From: Craspedostauros australis
Taxonomy: Eukaryota > Bacillariophyta > Bacillariophyceae > Mastogloiales > Achnanthaceae
Assembly: GCA_026770025.1 (NCBI GenBank)
Contig: JAMXDE010000049.1
Location: 404,867-468,866, forward strand
Length of the DNA stretch: 64,000 nucleotides
Direction of reading: 5' to 3'
The position numbers and the translations under genes were made by a program. Positions 21,927-31,985 of this stretch are shown in pieces. The notes under the pieces were generated by a model. That model saw nothing but the letters and a program-made list of their open reading frames with translations, did no database searches and was not told the origin of the DNA. Each line of letters opens with the position of its first letter. The stretch's first letter is position 1.

Positions 21927-24106
21927 GTGGAGAGAAGCACGATGGCGATTTCCGTCCCACGATCACCGCAGGAGGCGACCGCGACGACCTCTGCTACGAA
22001 TAACAGCCATGGCAGCGGCAACGGGAACGGCAACGGCAGCGGAGGAGTGGCAGATTCCATCTGGTCGTCCATCCGGCAGCTGGAGGCGACCTTCCTGAAG
22101 GAGGACGATGGCAGCCACGACGGATCCCCCAGCAATGGCTATCCTCGTTCTGATGTCCATGGTGATGCTCACGGCAAGCAGGGCAGCAACGTGCAGAGCT
22201 CTCTGGAGCAGGTCATGAAGGCCGTGTTCGGAACCTGCGGCGGTGCCAGCGACATCGATGACGCGAACTGCGTGGGGCGCAGCGATGCTCACACTCTCAG
22301 TGACAGCAACCACGGCGACCATGATGGCGGCGGCAATGGCAGCAGAGGCAGCCCCACCAAGGAAGTGTCGTTCAATGGCGCCAGCAATCCATTGCCAGTT
22401 CGCCTGCGACAGATCGGACATCGACCGCAGACTCCTCACATGGCGGCGACAGGAGAAGCGGCTGCAGCAGCAGGTGCTGCGGGACGTGATCCCAATCAGC
22501 CTTATCGCAATCACAGAGGAGTGCTGGTCATGCCCAAAGTCAATGTCAACGTGAAGGTCAACGTGTTGACGCCCAACGAAGCGAGCGAAGCGGTCTACCG
22601 CAATCTCCTGGACAGCGATCAGAAGAAGGCGAAGCAGGTCGTCAATCAGCTCCGCCAGCAGCACCATCAGGACGCCGCCTCCAAGAAGCGAGCCACGCCT
22701 GTCAGGGCCATCCTCGTGCCAGAGTCCGCCCAGGAGGCCAAGAAGCTCCTGGATATGCAGCAGCAGCAACAGCAGCAGCATACCTCGCGAGCGGCCAGCA
22801 ACGTCTCTCCTTTCTTCCCCGTCTCGACGCCCAAGAAGCCACTCACCTCCACGGTCGCACCCACCGCCGCCGTTACCAAGCTTAACACCACAGCAACCGA
22901 CACCAAGCCTCACACGAAAACCTACAACACCAACGCCAATGTTAATGTTAATGTCAATGGTGCTGCAAGCAACGCTCATGCCAACATCGACTTCACAAAG
23001 TCATCCTCAACGCTCGCTGCGTCATCCTTCGATGATGGCGTGTCCTGCATATCGCAACACACGCTGGACAACATGGCATCGCTCTACGAAAGACAGCCGA
23101 TGCAGCGCGTCTCCTCCGACAGGACCCATGACCCCGCCGCCCCACCGACGGGAGAAGCATGGAAGGCGACGCTGCAGCGCAGACGCAGATTCCAGAATCT
23201 CAAGACCAACAACGCCGCCAGACGTGCCAACGCGCACCGAATGGCCACCTTCGTCGAGGCTGCGCAACAGTCCCAACGCGACATCGATGCGGGTTCGCCC
23301 GCCATGTCCGGGGCCAAGTCCATCGGATCCATCGCCACCAAGGACAAGACCATCTTCAGCAAGTCCACGGTGAGCACGCAGACCACCCACGACTTTGCGT
23401 CGGCCTGGAAGAAGGACGAAGCGCAGTACTGGCAGACGGTCGTCGAGGAGGAGGAAGAACAAGCGGCAGTCGCGGCCGATCCCGGCGATGACGACACGGC
23501 TGCCGAGGAAACGCAGACGGTCGGCACCAACGATGCCAGCGCAAGCGGGAACAACAGCACGTCCTCCTCCAAGTACCAGAAATTTAAGAAGTACAGGAAC
23601 ATGAGACGCAGGGCCAGTCCCAACCGCAGCATGGTACGAACGCTCGTTGCCACGTCGTGTCGCGTCCAGTCCGCTTCGGTCCAGCATGCTGTGTCCTGTC
23701 ATGCTCTGCTTTGATGACACAACCATGTATTTTACTCTGCTCCATGCATGGTTCATTCATCAACTCATTCAACTTGTTGTTTGTCTTCTTCCTCTCCCAA
23801 CTGCCACCACCACCGTCGTCGTCACACCTGCAGAAATCGAAACGTGATGGCACCATCACCACAGCCGGATCCTCCACTGCCCACACACCCACCACTCGCA
23901 GCGCACGAGAAGCAGAGGAACAAAACATCACGAGGCAGGAGATTGAGATCCGCCCGCAGCAACCAGAACCACCAAAGATTCAATTCCTGTCGCAACCATT
24001 CGAAGCTAACTTCCCGCCAACACAAGAATATGCCATCCCATCGCACAGCCGCAAGAACTCGAAACCCATCTCCCGCAGACGGCCTGTGGAAGTCGCTGAG
24101 ATATAG
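21927..24106 (+). CDS. Unknown low-complexity (probably disordered) protein
   Basis: Proposed exons 21927-23633 and 23834-24106, 659 residues. Exon 1 ends RRRASPNRSM at a GTACGA donor; the acceptor ACACCTGCAG leads to KSKRDGTITTAG and a stop at 24104. Without splicing the frame closes at 23714 after an unremarkable 27-residue tail. The Met at 21942 is an equally good start. Content: Asn/Gly run, Ala run, Gln run, an NVNVKVNV stretch, a region conserved in character around EAWKATLQRRRRFQNLK, an acidic patch near residue 510 and a basic KYQKFKKYRNMRRR end. No TM segment or signal peptide. Function unknown; it looks like a scaffold or regulatory protein. The intron is inferred from splice motifs. 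Confidence 0.65.
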
Positions 24107-25061
24107 TGTGTCACACATACTAGCATGTACTCGCGCTGGTTCGTAGTTATTATATGCAGATAATATTTGTAGAGTGATAGAGCAATCGATGTAAAGAAAC
24201 GTATAGTACAATACATACGAGTTGAGCATACATGGCAGCAGAAATGAGAAAGAGAGTGGTACTATGTGTTGGCACCAACGAACGAAGGACAAACTGGGCA
24301 AACGGAGGGGCCACAAACAACCTCGACATGCCAAAACCAGGACAGCAAACACAAACCGCGCAGAGAACAGAACAACAGCATGAGCCTGGCTCGCAAAACA
24401 AACAATAAACAAAATCCCTTTGAGAAAACTCATTACGCCGACTCATCCCTGGTACTCTGCTTCTTCATTGGTGTCTTGATTGGACCCCATGAAGCGAACG
24501 TGCTGGGTGGAGTATCAACACTATGTCGTACGAGCTAGAGTACTCCGCTATTCCCCAAAGACGGAGATGTCTGGACCAACGAGCACCGTGGAAAATGTGA
24601 AGTGAACATCTCTGAGATCTGCACAGAGCGTTCACTTGTAGATCTGCACAGAGAGTTCACGTGGCGATCTAAACACCAAACTGTCAATTTCTGCTGAGCC
24701 AATGAGGTTCCAGCGACCTCTCCGTTGGCCGCCCAACCCCCAGCTGTTCGACGCCCGCTGGCCGCAATTGGAGGTGATGAAGTCGGTGATTTTGTCGAAG
24801 AGGCACTTTCGTCGGAACAGTTGCTTGCCATCGCTCGTTTCTCTTGTGGCGAGCAGCAAGAAACAAACAGAGAAACTTGGCGATGCCTCTGCACACCGAT
24901 ACACAGGCAAACAAGGCAACAAACACACGGATAACGACAACTGGATTCATCTCTTCCTTGCACCCTGCATCCCCTGAATGCTCCTGTTCACATAATTTGG
25001 CATAACAAAGCAACACAGACACAGACACGTATTCGTGCCACATCAATTCGCACCAACCACC
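24107..25061. other. Intergenic; upstream of Cys-repeat protein
   Basis: No gene recognised. A 20-base direct repeat with AGATCTGCACAGAG occurs twice at 24616-24656. The stretch before 25062 should include the promoter of the secreted Cys-repeat gene. Confidence 0.4.
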
Positions 25062-27725
25062 ATGCCAATCATCAAGAAAGACATCCTCGCTCTCGTCGTG
25101 GCCCAGAGCCTCATCTCCAACGGCGTCGACGCGGTGCTGAACACCAACAAGAAGGCAGCCGCAGATGGCAAAATTGACGCCAATGCCAACGCCGCCAAGG
25201 CGAAGCTCATGGAGTTGACAGCCAAACACAAGAGGAAGGATGCCAACATGCCATACTCGCAATCTCACCTGCACCCACACCTGCAATCGCATGATGGAAA
25301 GGTCGAGACCACAACAAACAAAGTCGCAGACAGCACCCACCATCCACGTCCTTCCATCTCCACCAACATCAAGGACAAGTACGCCGATCTCGGTCGCCTT
25401 CAAGCCCAAGATGCGTCCAATGACAAGGATGAGCATGCATCGCACGAGCATAGCACTCTGTCTGTTGGAATGGAGACAGACGAGGCTAGCGAAGCCAACA
25501 GTCGTCAGCTCAAGTCCTCGAAATCGGCCAAATCGGCGAAGTCCTCCAAGTCCTCGAAATCGGCGAAAATGACCAAGCCCCCCGAGGTACTCGGGCCGTG
25601 CTTCACTGGAACAGCCGAAGCTGTCACGGCCAAGTGCGTGGCCAAGAATGCCAGCTGTTGCGAAACCTCGGTCAATGCCACATCCCTCGCATGCTCTTGG
25701 AGCAGTGGGAGCTCTGTGACCGTCTGCCCCGACTCCTGCAACGGCGAGCAAGCTTGCTTCTTCAATCCCAACATCACGACGACCATCCAGATTGCCTCAT
25801 ACTCTTGCAACGGTGACAGAGCCTGCCAGTACACCGCCGTGTCCGTGCCCTCTCGTGCTTGCAACGGCACAGCTGCTTGTTACGAGAACTCTGGCACTAT
25901 CGCCGATGACGCTTGCAATGGTGATCGTGCATGCATGTCCAACAAGGGGGCCGTCGGCAAGGGTTCTTGCTCCGGAGACAACTCGTGCGCTCGCAACGAA
26001 GGAGCAGTCAAGCCCGGTTCCTGTCTCGGAATCTTCGCATGCTATGCTAACGCTGGCGACGTTGGTAGTGGCTCATGTATCATTGCGGACGCGTGTGTCT
26101 ACAACTCCGGAAGTGTCAGTGACGGCTCCTGCATCGGCAAGAGGTCCTGTACGTACAATAAAGCCAATGTGGATGAAGGATCGTGCTTGGGCAAGGACGC
26201 ATGCTACGAGAACTCCGGGGATGTCGCATCGAACGCGTGCAACGGTACCCGCGCTTGTAACGAGAATGGTGGCGCCGTTGGCCAAGGCTCCTGCCAGCTG
26301 GACAAGGCATGCGAACAGAACGAAGGTAACGTTGGCAACTACTCTTGCATTGGAGAAGAAGCCTGCGACGAGAACTCCGGCAGCATCGACCACGGTTCCT
26401 GCCAGCTGTACAAGGCATGCGAACAGAACGAAGGTAACGTTGGCAACTACTCTTGCATTGGAGAAGGAGCCTGCTACAAGAACTCTGGGCATGTCGCATC
26501 GTACGCGTGCAACGGTACCATCGCTTGCTTGGCGAATTCCGGCAGCATCGACCACGGTTCCTGCCAGCTGTACAAGGCATGCGAACAGAACGAAGGTAAC
26601 GTTGGCAACTACTCTTGCATTGGAGAAGAAGCCTGCTACAAGAACTCCGGCCGCATCGACCAAGGTTCTTGCCAGATGGACAAGGCATGCGAAAAGAACG
26701 AAGGTAACGTTGGCAACTACTCTTGCATTGGAGAAGCAGCCTGCTACGAGAACTCTGGGCATGTCGCATCGTACGCGTGCAATGGTACCATCGCTTGTAA
26801 CGAGAATTTTGGTGACATTGGCCCAGGCTCCTGTCGTGGCGAGAGCGCTTGCGAAGACAATTACGGTTTCGTCGGCGAGAGTTCCTGCGTTGGCGAGAGC
26901 GCTTGCGAAGAAAATTACGGTCCCGTCGGCGAGAGTTCCTGCGTTGGCGAGGGCGCTTGCGAAGAAAATTACGGTTTCGTCAGTGCAGGGTCATGTCAAG
27001 GACAACAAGCTTGCGGCTTCAACGAAGGCGAGATCGGGATGGATTCGTGCAAAATGTACCAAGCGTGCTACCGCAACGATGGTAACGTTGGCAACTACTC
27101 TTGCATTGGAGAAGGAGCCTGCTACAAGAACTCCGGCAGCATCGACCACGGTTCCTGCCAGCTGGACAAGGCATGCGAACAGAACGAAGGTAACGTTGGC
27201 AACTACTCTTGCATTGGAGAAGAAGCCTGCGACGAGAACTCCGGCAGCATCGACCACGGTTCCTGCCAGCTGTACAAGGCATGCGAACAGAACGAAGGTA
27301 ACGTTGGCAACTACTCTTGCATTGGAGAAGGAGCCTGCTACAAGAACTCTGGGCATGTCGCATCGTACGCGTGCAATGGTACCATCTCTTGTAACGAGAA
27401 TTTTGGTGACATTGGCCAAGGCTCCTGTCATGGCGAGTACGCTTGCGAAAGCAACTACGTCGAGATCGGCGAGGATTCCTGCATTGGACTAGAAGCTTGC
27501 AAAGACAATTACGGTTTCGTCGGTGCAGGGTCATGTCAAGGGCGACGAGCTTGCGGCTCCAACGAAGGCGAGATCGGGATGGATTCGTGCAAAATGTACC
27601 AAGCTTGCTACTCCAACACCGGCGATGTTGGCAATGGAGCTTGCCTCGGTACCATGGCATGCTACCTCAACGCTGATCCGGTGGCTGACGGAGGCTGCAT
27701 CGGCGATTCTTCCTGTTCCGCGTAA
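25062..27725 (+). CDS. Secreted Cys-rich protein with about 37 tandem 18-residue repeats
   Basis: Single exon, 887 residues from Met 25062; an upstream in-frame Met (25035) gives a less clean signal peptide than MPIIKKDILALVVAQSLISNG. Residues 1-180 are hydrophilic, ending in a Ser/Lys stretch (KSSKSAKSAKSSKSSK). A Cys-rich lead (CVAKNASCCET...CSWSS) precedes the repeats, which run from about 25728 to the stop. Consensus unit: S/A-C-x-G-x-x-A-C-x-x-N-x-G-x-V/I-x-x-G, two cysteines six apart per unit. Regular period, Gly/Asn at turns and paired Cys suggest a disulfide-ladder solenoid or beta-helix (inference). Many NYS/NGT N-glycosylation sequons. Probably an exported wall or surface protein. 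Family not recognised by name. Confidence 0.85.
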   Translation: MPIIKKDILALVVAQSLISNGVDAVLNTNKKAAADGKIDANANAAKAKLMELTAKHKRKDANMPYSQSHLHPHLQSHDGKVETTTNKVADSTHHPRPSISTNIKDKYADLGRLQAQDASNDKDEHASHEHSTLSVGMETDEASEANSRQLKSSKSAKSAKSSKSSKSAKMTKPPEVLGPCFTGTAEAVTAKCVAKNASCCETSVNATSLACSWSSGSSVTVCPDSCNGEQACFFNPNITTTIQIASYSCNGDRACQYTAVSVPSRACNGTAACYENSGTIADDACNGDRACMSNKGAVGKGSCSGDNSCARNEGAVKPGSCLGIFACYANAGDVGSGSCIIADACVYNSGSVSDGSCIGKRSCTYNKANVDEGSCLGKDACYENSGDVASNACNGTRACNENGGAVGQGSCQLDKACEQNEGNVGNYSCIGEEACDENSGSIDHGSCQLYKACEQNEGNVGNYSCIGEGACYKNSGHVASYACNGTIACLANSGSIDHGSCQLYKACEQNEGNVGNYSCIGEEACYKNSGRIDQGSCQMDKACEKNEGNVGNYSCIGEAACYENSGHVASYACNGTIACNENFGDIGPGSCRGESACEDNYGFVGESSCVGESACEENYGPVGESSCVGEGACEENYGFVSAGSCQGQQACGFNEGEIGMDSCKMYQACYRNDGNVGNYSCIGEGACYKNSGSIDHGSCQLDKACEQNEGNVGNYSCIGEEACDENSGSIDHGSCQLYKACEQNEGNVGNYSCIGEGACYKNSGHVASYACNGTISCNENFGDIGQGSCHGEYACESNYVEIGEDSCIGLEACKDNYGFVGAGSCQGRRACGSNEGEIGMDSCKMYQACYSNTGDVGNGACLGTMACYLNADPVADGGCIGDSSCSA
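25728..27722 (+). repeat. 54-bp coding tandem repeats with higher-order blocks
   Basis: About 37 units of 54 bp. Larger blocks recur nearly unchanged: the pair coding GSCQLYKACEQNEGNVGNY appears at about 26392, 26563 and 27274, with close variants at 26287, 26665 and 27148, and the segment around 26995-27075 recurs at 27530-27610. This indicates recent unequal exchange inside the gene. Confidence 0.9.
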
Positions 27726-30444
27726 ATAAGAAGTCATCACACAGAGTGGGTCGTTGGGTAATTGCTCTTTCGCCACGGGAAGTGATAACATTTGTATTCT
27801 CATCAAGTCCGATGTTCGTTTGTGGTAGAGAAAGAGAGAGAGCATGGTCTCTCTGCGCATTGCCGTACATGTGTCGAGGATGTCGTCACTCCCATGACCA
27901 TAGTCGTAGAACAGTTTTTCGTCTGAGGGGCTTTGCTCTGATCGGACGGCAGACCCCCAGTTACGGTATGCCGACTGGGTCGAGCATCCACAGTCGTAGT
28001 ACGACGGTCACATCTCACAATCTGTTGTCTTCGCGTCGCGGACCCCATGAATGTGCCTGGGACGAGCCGGAATAGTATCGCCAGTGCGCACCTTCCGCAA
28101 CGAACGCGCTGCGCACTTGCGACGGCATTTTCCAACATTGCGCCATCGTCTGGCACGACTAAGAATTTCTTCCGTTGAGCCAATGATCTCGTACACAACA
28201 ACAACAAGGATCCGTTAAATCACGTGTGCCAAATTCTCCGCCAAACTGACACAGGGATGTTTGGACAAGGTTGGGTGCACAAAGAGAACTGAGAGCTGTG
28301 CTCGGACATGGTTGATGTCATCACCATCTCAACACCAGCAGCACCAGCAGCAACCCAACTGCCGCCACCCACCAACTCTCATGTAATTGCAATCGCAATC
28401 GGCATTCGCGAACTCATTCTGAGCACAAGAGGCAGTTCCATTTCTCCACTCGACTCGCACTCTACACACGAGCTACTCGGACGACCTCTGTATGCTCTCT
28501 CCTCCATCCCAAAGCAACAGCTAATCCATAGACATATAGCTTTTGTCTGCGTTGGGTGGTAGTGCTACTAGCACCTTCAAGCTTGCCTTGAATCATCCGG
28601 CTCGTTCCCTCCAGGCCAATTTCGTTTCAAGTCTCTGCCTCGGCTGTTCGCGTTGGTGTTGACTGATTCGATCTTGGTTGGAGGGAGAGCGCTGGAATCC
28701 CCCCTGGCAGAGGGAGAGTGGAGGTGGTTGTAAGGGTCATAATTTCATAATCTGGGCCTCTCGACCAATCATATCGCTTCATTTAGGGCACAAGATACCT
28801 TTCGGCTCCTCGTTGAATTGGGGGTCAACGTCCACATAACGTTAATCGAAATAATTATGAACTCATTGTCCGCGAATATGAACGCTCCTCAGAGACCGTT
28901 CATAATTTCATAATCTCTCTGATGAGTCGTGGTAGTCCAAAATTCGTTCTCAACGGCTGCATCTGAGCAAAACTTCGTGCTCACACCAGATTGATCCGAT
29001 GTGCTCTACTGCAAATTGATTATTCGTTGCCACCCATTGCATCGCAACTCTCTGTTGCAATTTAACTCCTTCTTTACATGCACCTAGTGTAACTCTGTAT
29101 TTATCATCTGATGAGCTCCGGCGGATCATATCTTCCCCCACCATCATGACTTCCACCCTCCAGTATCATCGCTGGCACCAGGCTGCCTTGATTTCTGTCA
29201 TCTTTGTCATTCTCAAGCATTTTGCTGCACAGCAGCGCCTCCTCATGTGTGCTGTGGCACACTGCATCCTCGACACCATGCCAACAAGTGTGCGGAGGGG
29301 TCGGTACCTCAGCTCAAGCATCTTCCATCATCAAGCATTATCTTCCAGGTCTTTGATTTGAGAGTATGGTGACTCCATGGAGTTCTACGACTTCATTGGG
29401 CTTACCAGGCCATCGTTGGATTGATTGGCATAACTGCTATAGCCTGGCATTGAAGCATTGCCCGTCGATCCGTGAGACACGGCGCCACCATGACCATCAT
29501 ATATTCTCTGTTGTAAGTTTGGCTACATCGATGTCACTGCCATTGCAATGGAGTATCTGGCTTCCAAGTCAGAATTGAAGAACCATTTCTGGTAGAATCT
29601 GCCTTCGTTGGAAGGTCAGAAGAGATCTTGGAGGACGTAGGGAGCAATGGACATGGTGAAGGCTGAAGTTGAGGCAACGGAAGATCACTCTCACGAAACA
29701 GGGACTATGGATGACAATTGTAACCTGACATACGAAGCGACGGCTCTTGAGAAGAAAGCAAAGGAAGATGTGGAATGCATCAACGATGCCCAGAAGCAAA
29801 GAAGGTGTGAGTGGGAAGCTACAATGGCCATTTGTATCATCAAAGCATTAACAATGAGACAATAGGCAAGCAAACGATTGCGCTGAATGCTGCGATGGTT
29901 GGGATAGGTACGTGGAGCGTTCAATGAATGAAGGAGTGGACACCAGCAGCACAACCAATAGAGAAAGGAAGACGGGGGAAGCAGGAAAGCAACGACGCTT
30001 GGAGAGTAGTATGGAGATGAACTGCAGATGGCACGGAGCGACACATACGTACATACAAACACATTCATTTGGTATATGGCAGTTGAAAACTGCACTTAGG
30101 CAAGACACATGTATTTGCGAATGTGTGAAGCAGCAAGAGATGTGCGACACTGAAGCTGTGAATGTGTCAACATACGACCCCATTCAGCGAGGTCGAGCAT
30201 AATCCTGTCAATGTTGTCCAGTAGGGTTAGATATATTTAGATAGCTCTTACAACACTAATACATGGCTTGTCCTCACTGTGGACGAGAACGATGCCATCA
30301 TTGTTGGTCGATATCAGACTGCGATGGTATCCAACAGAGTGGGTAGTGATGTTGTGACAGCTTCAGTGTCGTGTTGATTACTCATGTTGTGGACGATTGG
30401 GCTCTGTTGTGCGTTTCCTCCCTTGTGTGTGTTGTGTCAAGTAG
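27726..30444. other. Gene-poor stretch with repeat fragments
   Basis: No confident gene. A 32-bp sequence (about 28720-28755, TGGAGGTGGTTGTAAGGGTC followed by ATAATTTCATAA) is repeated in reverse at 39596-39629, and its core TCATAATTTCATAATCT recurs at about 28901. Plus-strand frames at 29366-29578 and 29647-29865 look like broken coding sequence but match no family I know. Confidence 0.4.
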
Positions 30445-31102
30445 CACAGGGTTGTTTTTGGCATCCCTACACGTTCACGTCTACATTCATGGCAACAGCA
30501 GCAGCAGCTTCGCCAGATCGACTGGCGTGCATACAAGACGGCGCGACAATCCAAGATGAACCGTGGGTCCACGCGTTTCATCTCCAAGTGGGCCTCGGGC
30601 TTTGTGGGCGTCAACCACAAACTTCATCAGACAGGCCAGCTGCAGTCGCCGAAATGCAAGTTCTGTGTCAGCGACGAGACCACTCAACACGTTCTCCGTT
30701 GCCCGGAGCATCAGGAAGCATGGGATGGGGCCACTTCTGGCCTAATCAATTGCATGGTTCAGATCGGGACCGCCCCAAGGCTGGTCCAGCGCATGTGGGT
30801 CGGTCTTGTGAGATGGAGAAGGAATGCACGATCCAACGACGCGCAAAGCAACATTGGGTGGTACCCCCTCATAATGGGGTTTATCCACAAGAACTGGGCT
30901 CTCCATCAGGCCCACTGGATGATGACGCATGAGTGTCGTTACCCAGACGCCAATGTTTGGGCCCGAGAGATCGTACGATGGATTTGGAGAATCCCGTGGG
31001 AGGTATGGCTGGCGCGGAATGCCAAAGTGCATGACGAAGAGATGCACCCCTCGGTCCAGGACCTGCGACGCAAGGTCCGCTGAATGATCCAGGGTGCGAG
31101 TC
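30445..31102 (+). pseudogene. Broken ORF with Cys/His motif, left part (interrupted by element A)
   Basis: The frame opens after a stop at 30442 and runs through QQQQLRQIDWRAYKTARQSK, STRFISKWASGFVGVNHKL and the C-x2-C...H-x4-C zinc-like motif KCKFCVSDETTQHVLRCPEH, then KNWALHQAHWMM, to a TGA at 31081. This pattern resembles the C-terminal part of reverse-transcriptase-linked ORFs of non-LTR-type elements in algae (inference). There is no upstream RT, so it is 5' truncated. The same frame continues after the TGA to the element A insertion at 31102 and resumes on the far side at 38987. Confidence 0.6.
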
Positions 31103-31903
31103 TGTCGAGATGTACATGTGAGTATATGTCGAGATGTACGAGTATATGTGCATCGTTCACCCGCTATTCTCTCATACACACTTGGACGGTATAACTACAT
31201 TCGTGTCGATAGTATACTGTGATTCGTCAGAATTACAGGGGAAATGGAACACACGAAAAGGGGCAAGATTTCTGGAGGAAATTTGCAAATGACGATTTCT
31301 GAGAGAATTGGAAGATCGTCCGTCCATCCATCAATGGTACCAAGAGAATCTCGAGGTACTTCCCAACTAAACCTCAGATGACGATATCATCTGACAGGCT
31401 GCTGCATCACCAATGGAACGTGACATCTGGAGAGCAGAAGGACGCCTACTGACGTCGACAGGATGTCATCATGTCACCACGTCGACATCTGTCTCCAAGT
31501 CAGAGCAGGAGGCGAAGATCCGATGACCGAAGGGCATCAGCATCATGGATACGAAAGGTGAACTTCAAATGGCGAGTACTCATGGAGTAGGAGTCAGTAC
31601 TGAATGAACGGAGTGTCGAATACGAAGTACGTATTGAACACGGAGTATCGTGTGCGACGAGTACATGATGTTGAGAGAGAGAGAGAGAGAGAATACAGAG
31701 AAGAGCGAGAGAGCATCTCGCGTACCGACTCATAGTCGGAGACTGAATCTACGAAACAGATTGAAGCGCCGAGAGCATCGGGCAAGAGAACGGGCGTACA
31801 CCGAGAGCATCGGAGTAGCCAAGTAATGAAATAGCAAACGAACGACTATCAACCAACACCATCTTCCACGATCGTAGGTTACCGTGCGCGGAACTTGCCA
31901 ACA
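31103..31903 (+). repeat. 5' LTR of element A
   Basis: 801 bp; TGT...ACA ends. Includes a (GA)n run at about 31675-31692. Should carry the element promoter. Confidence 0.95.
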
Positions 31904-31915
31904 CGTTTATAAACG
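31904..31915. promoter_or_regulatory. 12-bp palindrome at the primer-binding position, element A
   Basis: CGTTTATAAACG, perfect palindrome immediately 3' of the 5' LTR, where a tRNA primer site is expected. No standard initiator-tRNA match is evident. Confidence 0.6.
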
Positions 31916-31985
31916 ATAGATCAGGGCGAGCCCGCGAATCGTATCGTGCGAGGAAGACGAACATCATTCAAGAGCAGCAGGCTGA

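Noticed and set aside
21963..22979. 338-codon minus-strand ORF
   Set aside because: Antisense shadow of the low-complexity gene at 21927-24106.
24684..25751. 355-codon minus-strand ORF
   Set aside because: Antisense to the start of the secreted repeat protein and its upstream region; no domain.
25792..27492. 566-codon plus-strand frame and long minus-strand frames over the Cys-repeat gene
   Set aside because: They arise because the 54-bp repeat keeps several frames open at once; only the frame with signal peptide and Cys spacing makes a coherent protein.
25728..27722. CRISPR-like array
   Set aside because: Regular 54-bp period is coding repeat without spacers, in a eukaryotic gene.
27880..28200. 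Possible structured RNA gene
   Set aside because: GC-rich with some inverted stretches, but no tRNA, snRNA or SRP motif could be matched by eye.
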